A stretch of 64,000 nt of DNA from Pseudomonas graminis (lineage in GTDB: Bacteria; Pseudomonadota; Gammaproteobacteria; Pseudomonadales; Pseudomonadaceae), in assembly GCF_900111735.1 (NCBI RefSeq), contig NZ_FOHW01000012.1, positions 79,102 through 143,101 on the forward strand, given 5' to 3'. A model generated the notes under the pieces. It saw nothing but the letters and a program-made list of their open reading frames with translations. It was not told the DNA's origin and ran no database searches. Of the stretch, positions 17,886 through 26,065 are shown piece after piece. Made by a program: the position numbers and the translations under genes. Numbering within the stretch: position 1 is the stretch's first letter; each line of letters starts with the position of its first letter.

Positions 17886-18816
17886 ATTGCTTTACACCGG
17901 CCAGGTCGTTGTCGATCTGGTCATGGCCCTGGACGCCTTGCCTCGCTCCGGCGGTGATGTGCTCGCCCGCTCGGCGGCCTTTGAAACGGGCGGAGGATTC
18001 AACGTGATGGCCGCCGCACGACGCAGTGGCATGCCAACGCTGTATCTCGGTCGCCACGGCGCGGGGCGTTTCGGCGATCTGGCGCGGCAGGCCATGGCAG
18101 CAGAAGGCATCGACATCGCGGCGGCGGCGTCGACGGTTCAGGACACTGGCCTGTCAGTGGCGCTTATCGAGCCTTCGGCCGAGCGCTCGTTCATTTCCTA
18201 CGTCGGTGCCGAGGGCGGTTTGTCGGCTGAAGATCTGCAGGGTGTCGATGTACAGCCTGAGGATTACGTCTTCGTCAGCGGCTACAGTTTGCTGCACGAA
18301 GGCAAGGTGTGGACGCTGCAGGACTGGCTCGCGCGGTTGCCGGCGGGGGCGGGCGTGGTGTTCGATCCGGGGCCACTGATCGATTCGCCCGAGGCGCCCG
18401 GGATGCAGGCGGTGTTGCCATTGATCACGCTGTGGACGAGCAATGCCGAAGAGGCGCTGCGCTTCACCGGGTGCGAGAGGATCGAAGCGGCCCTCGACAG
18501 ACTGGCGCACTGGGTGCGCGACGACGCGTTATTGGTGGTACGTGATGGACCGAATGGCTGCTGGATCCGCGAGGGCGCCGAGACCCGACACGTGCGTGGC
18601 TTCCCGGTGACGGCCATCGACACCAACGGCGCCGGCGATGCCCATGCGGGCGTGTTGCTGGCCGGGCTGGCGTCAGGGCTTTCAGCTCCGGAGGCGGCAT
18701 TGCGCGCCAATGCGGCCGCGGCCATCGCCGTCACCCGCTGGGGCCCGGCGACCGCACCGACGGCGGCAGAAGTGGATGAGTTAGTCGGCAGCAGCGAATT
18801 TCCCCTAGCACCCTGA
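17875..18816 (+). CDS. PfkB family sugar/nucleoside kinase
   Basis: 313-residue ribokinase-fold enzyme. N-terminal GQVVVDLVMALDALPRSGGD and GGGFNVMAAARRSG match the PfkB substrate lid. The C-terminal anion hole and catalytic Asp are in DTNGAGDAHAGVLLAG. It starts eleven bases inside the end of the permease gene. In this operon it would phosphorylate the sugar released by the glycohydrolase, or the imported nucleoside itself (compare ribokinase and pseudouridine kinase). A REP pair follows the stop. Confidence 0.88.
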   Translation: MPARLLYTGQVVVDLVMALDALPRSGGDVLARSAAFETGGGFNVMAAARRSGMPTLYLGRHGAGRFGDLARQAMAAEGIDIAAAASTVQDTGLSVALIEPSAERSFISYVGAEGGLSAEDLQGVDVQPEDYVFVSGYSLLHEGKVWTLQDWLARLPAGAGVVFDPGPLIDSPEAPGMQAVLPLITLWTSNAEEALRFTGCERIEAALDRLAHWVRDDALLVVRDGPNGCWIREGAETRHVRGFPVTAIDTNGAGDAHAGVLLAGLASGLSAPEAALRANAAAAIAVTRWGPATAPTAAEVDELVGSSEFPLAP

Positions 18817-18839
18817 TGATCCCCGCCATCGCATAACCT

Positions 18840-18973
18840 GTAGGAGCGTGGATTGTCCCGCGGTCTGGCGCGAAGCGGCAGCCAATCCGCTGACTGCGGT
18901 TCCTCAGGAAGGACCGAGTCGTCCGGTTTTACGACTGCTGCGCAGCCGATCGCGGGACAAGCCACGCTCCTAC
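18840..18973. repeat. REP pair, variant arms
   Basis: Inverted arms GTAGGAGCGTGGATTGTCCCGCG (23 bases from 18840) and its counterpart at 18951–18973, around an ~88-base spacer. The arm sequence is a subfamily distinct from the CTTGCCCGCG type. Confidence 0.8.
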
Positions 18974-19005
18974 GGCCTGCGGCCAGAATCAAACAGCGAG
19001 CTTGG

Positions 19006-20331
19006 TCACCCCAACCCGTACTTCTTCACCTTGTCGAATAACGTGGTCTTGGCCATGCCCAGTTCCTGGCTCGCCTGGCTGAGATTCCCGCCGCTGCGCT
19101 GCAACGCCTCGCTCAGCAGGTTCTTCTCGAACGCTTCCACGGCCTCAGCGAAATCCAGGCGTTGAGTGGCCACTTCCGCACCGGCGGTCTTGAACGCAGG
19201 CAGTCCCAATGCGTAGCGCTCGGCGACGTTGCGCAGCTCGCGCACATTGCCTGGCCAGTCGTGGGCCAGCAGCGCCGAGCGGGTATGGGCATCCAGCTGC
19301 GGCGATTCACGGTCGAAGCGCAACGAAGACTGCTGCAGAAAGTGTTCGAACAACTGCAGGATGTCTTCGCGCCGCTCCCGCAAGGGCGGCAGTTCGAGGG
19401 TCACCACGTTCAATCGGTAATACAGGTCGCTGCGGAACTGGCCCGCCTTGCTCAGGGCATTGAGCTCCGACTTGGTCGCCGCGATCACCCGGCAGTCCAC
19501 CGCCACGCTATGGTTCGAACCCAGTCGCTCCAGGGTGCGCTCCTGCAGCACCCGCAGCAATTTGATCTGCAGGTTGATCGGCATGCTTTCCACTTCATCG
19601 AGAAACAGCGTGCCGTTGTGCGCATGTTCGATCTTGCCGATGCGGCGTTTGCCGGCGCCGGTGAAGGCGTTGGCCTCGTGACCGAATATCTCGCTCTCGA
19701 ACAGGCTTTCCGGCAGGCCGCCGCAGTTCAGCGCGACGAATTGATGGTCATGGCGGCGGCTGAAGTCATGCAGGCAGCGGGCGACGAGTTCTTTGCCAGT
19801 GCCGGTTTCACCTTCGATCAGCACGTTGGCCGAGGTGTCCGCGACATTGGCGATCAGCGCGCGCAGGGTTTGCATCGCCTGGGAACGGCCAATGATCTTG
19901 CCTTCCAGAGAATCGCGCTCGGCCAGTTGCCGACGCAGCGACCAGACTTCCCGGGCCAGCCCGCGTTGCTCCAGGGCGCGGCGAGCGGCGTCGACCAGCC
20001 GCTCGGGGGAGAAGGGCTTTTCCATGAAATCGTAGGCGCCGTCGCGCATCGCGCCGACGGCCATCGACACATCACCGTGACCGGTGATCAGCACCACGGG
20101 CAGGGTCCGATCGCGTTCTTTCAGGCGCTTGAGCAGCTCAAGGCCGTCCATGCCGGGCAGGCGGATGTCACTGATGACGATGCCGGCGAAGTTCTCATTC
20201 ACCAACGCCAGTGCCTCTTCGGCGCTGCCCACGCCCTGGCTGTGAATGTCTTCCAGCGCCAGCGCCTGCTGGCAGCCGAGCAGGACATGCGGGTCGTCTT
20301 CGACGATGAGGACCGTCAGATCAGTGTTCAT
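19006..20331 (-). CDS. aauR: AauR, sigma-54-dependent response regulator
   Basis: 441-residue NtrC/DctD-type regulator: receiver domain with phospho-acceptor Asp55 (VISDIRLPGMDG), AAA+ domain with Walker A GETGTGKE (~174–181), Walker B TLFLDEVES, and a C-terminal Fis-type HTH (LSQASQELGMAKTTLFDKVKKY). The sigma-54 contact loop reads NAFTGA (221–226) rather than GAFTGA. Position downstream of aauS and aatJQMP matches the P. putida system that activates acidic amino acid uptake with sigma-54. ATG 20331 is chosen as the first codon of the receiver. Confidence 0.9.
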   Translation of the reverse strand: MNTDLTVLIVEDDPHVLLGCQQALALEDIHSQGVGSAEEALALVNENFAGIVISDIRLPGMDGLELLKRLKERDRTLPVVLITGHGDVSMAVGAMRDGAYDFMEKPFSPERLVDAARRALEQRGLAREVWSLRRQLAERDSLEGKIIGRSQAMQTLRALIANVADTSANVLIEGETGTGKELVARCLHDFSRRHDHQFVALNCGGLPESLFESEIFGHEANAFTGAGKRRIGKIEHAHNGTLFLDEVESMPINLQIKLLRVLQERTLERLGSNHSVAVDCRVIAATKSELNALSKAGQFRSDLYYRLNVVTLELPPLRERREDILQLFEHFLQQSSLRFDRESPQLDAHTRSALLAHDWPGNVRELRNVAERYALGLPAFKTAGAEVATQRLDFAEAVEAFEKNLLSEALQRSGGNLSQASQELGMAKTTLFDKVKKYGLG

Positions 20332-20398
20332 GGTGTATTCCAGTACGACAGCGTTGCGTTCATCGCGATAGGACCCCGTGGCCGAAGTGCGCAATCCT

Positions 20399-20484
20399 GT
20401 AGGCGCGCGCTTGCCCGCGAAAGCGGTGTGTCAGGTTTGAACAAGGTGACTGCCCCAGTGCTCTCGCGGGCAGGCTCGCCGCCC
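20399..20484. repeat. Degenerate REP pair between aauR and aauS
   Basis: Left arm GTAGGCGCGCGCTTGCCCGCGA at 20399–20420; right arm TCTCGCGGGCAGGCTCGCCGCC at ~20462–20483. The arms have diverged from the consensus and no longer pair fully. It interrupts the two-component gene pair. Confidence 0.65.
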
Positions 20485-20509
20485 CGGTGCCCGGCGATGC
20501 GTTGATCTC

Positions 20510-22408
20510 TCATACACCCGCCGCCCCGCGATCAACCAGAGGTAACACCAGCACGAACATCGTGCCGCCCTCGGCCGGGTCTTCAGCGTTGAGTGTGCCG
20601 CCTGCCGCTGCGGCGAGGCTGGCGGACAGCGTCAAACCCAATCCCAGCCCCTGTTCACCAGGCTTGGTGGTAAAGAAGGGTTCGAACAGGTGCTTGCGCG
20701 CTTCAGCGTCGATGCCGTGGCCGTTGTCTCGCACGCGCAACCGGTAGCGGCCCTCGAACACCTCACCTTCCAGCCACAGAATCGGCGACGGCTGCGCTTG
20801 CATGGCGTCCAGCGCGTTGCCGATCAGGTTGACCAGAATCTGCTCAAGGCGGGTCTGGTCGATCCCCAGCTCAACGTCGTCGATCTGCTGATGCAACTTC
20901 AGCGACGCATTGTCCAGGCGCGCCGCGAGCAACTGCAATGCAGCTTCGACTGCCTTGCCCAGGGACGCCTGACCTTTGTCTTCTCCGCGCCGGGCAAAGG
21001 CGCGCAGGCTGGCTGTGATGCGGCCCATGCGATCCACCAGATCGTTGATGGTGCGCAGGTTCGCACTCGCCGTGTCCAGCGCGCCCCGTTCGAGAAACCG
21101 AACGGTGTTGCCCGACAAGGTGCGCAGCGCCGCCAGTGGCTGATTCAGTTCATGGGCGATGCTGGTGGACATCTGGCCGATGGCCGCGAGTTTGCCGGCC
21201 TGGATCAATTCGTCCTGGGCCTGGCGCAGGGTTTCTTCAGCCTGGCGACGTTCACGAATCTGGCCCTTCAGGCGTTCGTTGCTGGCGCGCAGGTCGGCGG
21301 TGCGGTCGGTGATGCGCCGTTCGAGTTCGTTGTTCGCCTGCTCCAGCGCTTCCCGTGCGGCGAGGCGGGTGGAAATCACCTTGCGCCGCTCGTTCCAGGC
21401 AATCAGCAGAAACGCCACCAGCGCGCAGGCAACGGCGACCAGCATTCCCTGATTGGCGGCTTCTCTACGCAGGTCTTCCAGTGGTGTCAGCAGGGTCAGG
21501 TGCCAAGGCGTGTCAGCCAGTTCCCGGGTCTGCGCCAGATAACTCACCACCGTGTGCTCATGGTCGACGCTGGTGTTGGCAGGAAAGGTCAGCTTCTCGA
21601 CCCCGTCGGCAATCGATTCACGTTCCAGCGGCACCAGTTCGTTGAGCGGCCACCAGTAATATTGCAGGCTGCGCGCCAGCCGCTCCTTGATCTCGGCGGT
21701 TAGCGGGCGGACTGATTTCAGCCGTCGCGCGGGGTCGCTGGAGAGGATGATGATGCCGTTCTCGTCGCTGACAAACGCCTCCAGGCGCGCGCGCTGCCAG
21801 CGTTCTTCCAGCGCTTCGAGCCGGACTTTGATCACCGCGACGCCGATGATCTTGCCTTTCTCTTCCAGCCCGTGGGCCAGGTAATAACCCGGTTCGCCGG
21901 TGGTGCTGCCGATGCCGTAGAAACGGCCCGGCAGACCGCGAATCGCGTCCTGATAATAGGCGCGGAAAGACAGGTCCTCACCGAGGTAACTGTCGGCGTC
22001 GCGCCAGTTGCTGGTCGCCAGCACCCGGCCGGTGGTGTCCAGCACATAAATGGCCCGACTGCGGCTGCGCCGATTCAGGCCTTCAAGATAATCGTTGACC
22101 TTGGAGCGCAACTCCCCAGACGGATGGTTGAGCAGGTCGGAAACATTGGATTCCAGCTCCAGCACGCTGGGCAGGTAGTTGTACTTGTTGATCTCGCTCT
22201 CGACGGTGCGCGCGTGCAGCTCCAGCTGACGCTGACCGTTTTCACCCAGCGCCTTGATGGCGTTCGTCTCGCTGTACAAATACGTGACGTATCCCAGCGC
22301 AATCATCAGCAGGATGATCAGCGGCGGCACGAACAGATGGCGAATCAGTCGAGGTTTCACGGCGAGTGATGGCGGCGCGGCGCGGTAGAGAGGGGGGTCG
22401 CATTTCAT
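20510..22408 (-). CDS. aauS: AauS, sensor histidine kinase (DctB-like)
   Basis: 632-residue membrane sensor. A first membrane segment (~24–44), a periplasmic Cache-type sensing region with RSRAIYVLDTTGRVLATSNW, a second membrane segment (GMLVAVACALVAFLLIAW), a linker coiled coil, the phospho-acceptor His in SIAHELNQPLAALRT, the N box NLIGNALDAM and a C-terminal ATPase domain. This is the DctB-like architecture of AauS, which signals to AauR in response to glutamate/aspartate. ATG 22408 has CAGGA eight bases upstream and is preferred over 22444. It lies downstream of the transporter genes it controls. Confidence 0.9.
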   Translation of the reverse strand: MKCDPPLYRAAPPSLAVKPRLIRHLFVPPLIILLMIALGYVTYLYSETNAIKALGENGQRQLELHARTVESEINKYNYLPSVLELESNVSDLLNHPSGELRSKVNDYLEGLNRRSRSRAIYVLDTTGRVLATSNWRDADSYLGEDLSFRAYYQDAIRGLPGRFYGIGSTTGEPGYYLAHGLEEKGKIIGVAVIKVRLEALEERWQRARLEAFVSDENGIIILSSDPARRLKSVRPLTAEIKERLARSLQYYWWPLNELVPLERESIADGVEKLTFPANTSVDHEHTVVSYLAQTRELADTPWHLTLLTPLEDLRREAANQGMLVAVACALVAFLLIAWNERRKVISTRLAAREALEQANNELERRITDRTADLRASNERLKGQIRERRQAEETLRQAQDELIQAGKLAAIGQMSTSIAHELNQPLAALRTLSGNTVRFLERGALDTASANLRTINDLVDRMGRITASLRAFARRGEDKGQASLGKAVEAALQLLAARLDNASLKLHQQIDDVELGIDQTRLEQILVNLIGNALDAMQAQPSPILWLEGEVFEGRYRLRVRDNGHGIDAEARKHLFEPFFTTKPGEQGLGLGLTLSASLAAAAGGTLNAEDPAEGGTMFVLVLPLVDRGAAGV

Positions 22409-22497
22409 CACAGTCGTCCTGGACCGGCCAGCCGCCCGTTTCATGATTCATGAACGAGCGGCCGGTGGTTATTGCGCCCTCAAAGGGCTAATGCTTT

Positions 22498-23232
22498 TTA
22501 GTGCTGCAGGATTTTGTTGAGGAATTGCTGAGCCCGCTCGGAGCGCGCGTTGACGTCGCCGAAGAACTCTTCCTTCTGGCAGTCTTCGACGATCTGGCCT
22601 TTGTCCATGAAGATCACCCTGTCCGCCACTTTGCGGGCGAAGCCCATTTCGTGGGTCACGCACATCATGGTCATGCCTTCATGGGCCAGCTGCACCATCA
22701 CGTCGAGCACTTCGTTGACCATTTCCGGGTCGAGTGCGGAGGTGGGTTCGTCGAACAGCATCACCACCGGGTCCATCGCCAGCGCGCGGGCAATCGCCAC
22801 ACGCTGTTGCTGACCGCCCGACAATTGCCCCGGGTGCTTGTGGGCATGGGCCGAGAGGCCGACACGTTCGAGCAGTTGCAGGCCTTTTTTCGTGGCTTCT
22901 TCCTTGCTGCGGCCCAGCACTTTGATCTGCGCGATGGTCAGGTTTTCGGTGATGGTCAGGTGCGGAAACAGCTCGAAATGCTGGAACACCATGCCCACGC
23001 GCGAACGCAGCTTCGGCAGATTGGTTTTCGGGTCAGCGATTGAGGTGCCATCGACCACGATATCGCCTTTCTGAAACGGCTCCAGCGCGTTGACGCACTT
23101 GATCAGCGTGGACTTGCCCGAGCCCGACGGGCCGCAGACCACAATCACTTCACCCTTTTTGACCTCAGTGCTGCAATCGGTCAGCACCTGGAAGTCCCCA
23201 TACCACTTGTTGATATTTTTGATGGAAATCAT
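22498..23232 (-). CDS. aatP: AatP, acidic amino acid ABC transporter ATPase
   Basis: 244-residue ATPase of the polar amino acid uptake family. Walker [11 protein letters not shown]-loop HFELFPHLT, signature [15 protein letters not shown], Walker [16 protein letters not shown] and the switch His in VTHEMGF are intact. It overlaps aatM by four bases and energises uptake of glutamate/aspartate (GltL in enteric naming). Fourth gene of the aatJQMP operon. Confidence 0.93.
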   Translation of the reverse strand: MISIKNINKWYGDFQVLTDCSTEVKKGEVIVVCGPSGSGKSTLIKCVNALEPFQKGDIVVDGTSIADPKTNLPKLRSRVGMVFQHFELFPHLTITENLTIAQIKVLGRSKEEATKKGLQLLERVGLSAHAHKHPGQLSGGQQQRVAIARALAMDPVVMLFDEPTSALDPEMVNEVLDVMVQLAHEGMTMMCVTHEMGFARKVADRVIFMDKGQIVEDCQKEEFFGDVNARSERAQQFLNKILQH

Positions 23233-23894
23233 ACGGCTAACCTTTTTTGCATGAACTTGACCAGGCGCGACGCGGCGAAGCTGATCGTGAAGTACACCAG
23301 ACCGGCGACAATCAGGAACTCGTTGGAGCGCCCGATGATGTCGCCGCTGGAGCGTGCCGAGTTGAGGAAGTCGACCAGACCGACCGTGTAGACCAGCGAG
23401 GTGTCCTGAAACAGGATGATGCTCTGCTGCAACAGCAGCGGGGTCATCTTGCGGAACGCCTGGGGCAGGATGATCAGACGCATCATCTGGCCGTAGGTCA
23501 TGCCGAGCGCTTGAGCCGCGCCCATCTGGCCGCGGGAAATCGACTGTACGCCGGCCCGCACGATTTCACAGAAGTAGGCCGCCTCGAACATCATGAACGC
23601 CACGACGCAGGAGGTGAACGCGCCGATCGGCGTGTCTTCGCCGGTGATCCAGCGCAGCACGAACGGCACCGCCAGGTAGAACCAGGTGATGACCAACAGC
23701 AGCGGGATAGACCGGAAATAGTTGACGTAGGCGCCGGCAACACGTGACGCCAGCTTGTTCGACGACAACCGCATCAGCGCCAGAATCGTGCCGATGATGA
23801 TGCCGCCCACAATGCCCATGGCCATCAACTGCAAGGTCATGAGCATGCCGTTCCACATGCCCGGGATGGCGGGAATCACTCCAGAGAAGTCCAT
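23229..23894 (-). CDS. aatM: AatM, acidic amino acid ABC transporter permease
   Basis: 221-residue HisMQ-type permease with about five membrane segments. The cytoplasmic EAA-like loop that docks the ATPase is seen around [19 protein letters not shown]. It overlaps both neighbours (one base with aatQ, four with aatP), so translation is coupled. GltK in enteric naming. Confidence 0.92.
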   Translation of the reverse strand: MDFSGVIPAIPGMWNGMLMTLQLMAMGIVGGIIIGTILALMRLSSNKLASRVAGAYVNYFRSIPLLLVITWFYLAVPFVLRWITGEDTPIGAFTSCVVAFMMFEAAYFCEIVRAGVQSISRGQMGAAQALGMTYGQMMRLIILPQAFRKMTPLLLQQSIILFQDTSLVYTVGLVDFLNSARSSGDIIGRSNEFLIVAGLVYFTISFAASRLVKFMQKRLAV

Positions 23895-24640
23895 TACTTA
23901 CCTCCCACGGAGATCAGGCCCGGCACCGCGACCTTCTTCTCGACCAGACGCATGAGCAGCATCAGGCTCATGTTCAGGGTGAAGTAGATCAGCGTCGCCA
24001 GGGTGAAGGCTTCGAACAGGTTCGCGGAAAACTCGGCGGTCTGTTTGGTCTGCGCGAGCAACTCCATCAGGCCGATCAGCGACGCCACGGACGAGTTCTT
24101 GAACACGTTGAGGAATTCGGAGGTAAGCGGTGGAATGATGATCCGGTAAGCCTGGGGCAGCAGCACGTTCCAGTAGATCTGCGGCAGCTTGAAACCCATG
24201 GCACGGGCGGCGGACTCCTGTCCCACCGGCAGCGCCTGAATACCGGTGCGCACTTGCTCGCACACACGTGCGGCGGTGAACAGGCCCAGGCACACGACAA
24301 CGCTCAGGAACGCCGAGGTGGTCGGATTAAGGTCTTGCTTGTACCACTCCTGCAGGTTTTCAGGCAGCAGATCCGGCACCAGGAAGTACCAGATGAACAG
24401 CTGCACCAGCAGTGGCACGTTACGGAAAATTTCCACGTAAATCGCGGCGATTGAAGAAACGATGCGGTTGGGCACCGTGCGCATGACACCGAGCACCGAG
24501 CCCAGCAGCAACGCAATGATCCAGGCAACGACGGCAATGGCGATGGTCCAGCCCAGCCCGGTGATGTACCAGTCCAGATAGGTTTCGCTGCCGACGCCCG
24601 TGGACTTGAAGAACACGCCCCAGTCCCAGTTGTAATTCAT
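23894..24640 (-). CDS. aatQ: AatQ, acidic amino acid ABC transporter permease
   Basis: 248-residue HisMQ-type permease with about five membrane segments and the ATPase-docking loop ALPVGQESAARAMGFKLPQ. The N-terminus MNYNWDWGVFFKS and the long loop VPDLLPENLQEWYKQDLNP are typical of GltJ-type permeases. It is separated from aatJ by 118 bases containing a strong hairpin, which would lower its expression relative to the binding protein. Confidence 0.92.
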   Translation of the reverse strand: MNYNWDWGVFFKSTGVGSETYLDWYITGLGWTIAIAVVAWIIALLLGSVLGVMRTVPNRIVSSIAAIYVEIFRNVPLLVQLFIWYFLVPDLLPENLQEWYKQDLNPTTSAFLSVVVCLGLFTAARVCEQVRTGIQALPVGQESAARAMGFKLPQIYWNVLLPQAYRIIIPPLTSEFLNVFKNSSVASLIGLMELLAQTKQTAEFSANLFEAFTLATLIYFTLNMSLMLLMRLVEKKVAVPGLISVGGK

Positions 24641-24690
24641 CAGGGTCTCCCCTCTTATCGATCGTTATGCACGCACGCGCCAGGTAGCGG

Positions 24691-24719
24691 CTTCCGGAAA
24701 CGCAGGGCGTTTCCGGAAG
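24691..24719 (-). other. Intra-operon hairpin between aatJ and aatQ
   Basis: Perfect 13-base-pair stem CTTCCGGAAACGC / GCGTTTCCGGAAG with a three-base loop and no T-tract. It is placed just after the binding-protein gene, where such structures stabilise the upstream message and set the excess of binding protein over permeases. Confidence 0.7.
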
Positions 24720-24758
24720 TCAGGCTTTTCACGTTTTCAGAATGGCGGAGCGAAGGAC

Positions 24759-25673
24759 TCAGGCCTTCTTGTCCGGCGCCGGCTTGTCGTTCGGGTTGGC
24801 GATCAGCGCCTTGAGCTGTTCGCTCATCGGGAACATCAGGTTCAGGCCTTTTGGTGGAATCGGCTGGGTGAACCACTTGTCGTAGATCTTGTTGATCTCG
24901 CCCGATTTGTAGGTCGCAACGATGGCGTCGTCGACGGCTTTCTTGAACGCAGGGTCTTCCTTGCGAACCATGCAGCCGTAGATTTCGTAGGACTGAGGAG
25001 TGCCGGTAACGGCCCAGTCGGTCGGCTTCTTGGCCTTGGCCATTTCGCCTGCGAGCAGGGCGTCGTCCATCATGAAGGCAACGGCGCGGCCCGATTCCAG
25101 CATCTGGAACGACTCGCCGTGGTCTTTGGCCGAAATCACGTTCATGCCCATCTGCTTGTCGGCGTTCATCGCCTTCAGGATGCGCTCGGACGTGGTGCCC
25201 GCCGTGGTCACGACGTTCTTGCCCTTGAGGTCGTCGAAGTCTTTGTAAGAGGAGTCAGCCTTGCTCAGCAGACGGGTGCCGATTTCGAAAATGCCGACGG
25301 AGAAGTCGACTTGCTGGGCGCGCTCGGCGTTGTTGGTGGTGGAGCCACATTCAACGTCGACGGTGCCATTCTGCACCAGCGGGATACGGGTCTGGGAGGT
25401 GACCAGGTTGTATTTGACCTTCAGGTCGGGCATGTCCAGGTCTTTCTTGATCGCTTCAACGATCTTCAGCTGGATGTCAGCGGAGTAGCCCACTGGCACG
25501 CCGGAAGCGTCAGCGATGTAGGAAAAAGGAATGGAGGAGTCGCGGTGACCGAGGGTGATGGTGCCGGACTCTTTGATTTTCTTCAGAGTGCCGGTGAGTT
25601 CGGCGGCGAAAACGGGAGTGGTGATCAGAGCGGCAGCAATGGCTGCGCCCAGGAGTTGGGGAACGATGCGCAT
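24759..25673 (-). CDS. aatJ: AatJ, glutamate/aspartate-binding periplasmic protein
   Basis: 304-residue solute-binding protein, family 3. Signal peptide MRIVPQLLGAAIAAALITTPVFA, then GTITLGHRDSSIPFSY, VDVECGSTTNNAERAQQVDFSVGIFEIGTRLL as hallmarks of the GltI/AatJ group, which binds glutamate and aspartate. It heads the aatJQMP operon behind a sigma-54 promoter-like site and AauR-type palindromes. The C-terminal tail NPNDKPAPDKKA is lysine-rich and probably disordered. Confidence 0.93.
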   Translation of the reverse strand: MRIVPQLLGAAIAAALITTPVFAAELTGTLKKIKESGTITLGHRDSSIPFSYIADASGVPVGYSADIQLKIVEAIKKDLDMPDLKVKYNLVTSQTRIPLVQNGTVDVECGSTTNNAERAQQVDFSVGIFEIGTRLLSKADSSYKDFDDLKGKNVVTTAGTTSERILKAMNADKQMGMNVISAKDHGESFQMLESGRAVAFMMDDALLAGEMAKAKKPTDWAVTGTPQSYEIYGCMVRKEDPAFKKAVDDAIVATYKSGEINKIYDKWFTQPIPPKGLNLMFPMSEQLKALIANPNDKPAPDKKA

Positions 25674-25797
25674 CTGGTTTTCCTCGACATTGTTTTTTTT
25701 ATTGGGCCGGTGTTGGACGGCCCTATCGTTTCAGAGCGCTTCAACGGCGGCCCAGTCAGGCGACACGCTACATCGAAGCAATCGTGCAAGAGTGTAG

Positions 25798-25813
25798 AGC
25801 ATGAGTCATGCCA
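25798..25813 (-). promoter_or_regulatory. Sigma-54 (-24/-12) promoter of aatJ
   Basis: On the minus strand TGGCATG-N4-ATGCT gives the GG-N10-GC spacing of sigma-54 promoters (consensus TGGCACG-N4-TTGCW; 10 of 12 positions match, counting W). It would place the transcript start about 115 bases before aatJ. Consistent with the sigma-54-dependent regulator AauR. Confidence 0.65.
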
Positions 25814-25881
25814 GAGATGTGGCAGAGGCTAAGCGCATGAAAGTGCTGGAGATTTACGCAGGAAGGATGTCAGAGGGGAGA

Positions 25882-25934
25882 TTCGGCCGTCCGGGATTCC
25901 GAATCGGGTGGGGCAGGGTGTTCGGGAATCCGAA
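25882..25934. promoter_or_regulatory. Two AauR-type palindromes upstream of aatJ
   Basis: TTCGG-N4-CCGAA at 25921–25934 is perfect; TTCGG-N4-CCGGG at 25882–25895 is imperfect. TTCGG-N4-CCGAA is the AauR motif as I recall it from P. putida. The sites lie about 70–120 bases upstream of the -24/-12 element, as expected for an enhancer. Confidence 0.6.
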
Positions 25935-25957
25935 TGAGGCTGGGGCTTGAGTCACCT

Positions 25958-26045
25958 GTAGGAGCGCGCTTGCCCGCGAAAGCGTCGTGCCAGTCAACGT
26001 CTCCATCAACTGACCCAATGCCATCGCGGGCAAGCGCGCTCCTAC
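25958..26045. repeat. REP pair
   Basis: Inverted GTAGGAGCGCGCTTGCCCGCG arms at 25958–25980 and 26023–26045. Located between the divergent-side regulatory region of aatJ and the 3' end of glpD. Confidence 0.85.
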
Positions 26046-26065
26046 AGGAGATCAGTGCACCCTGA

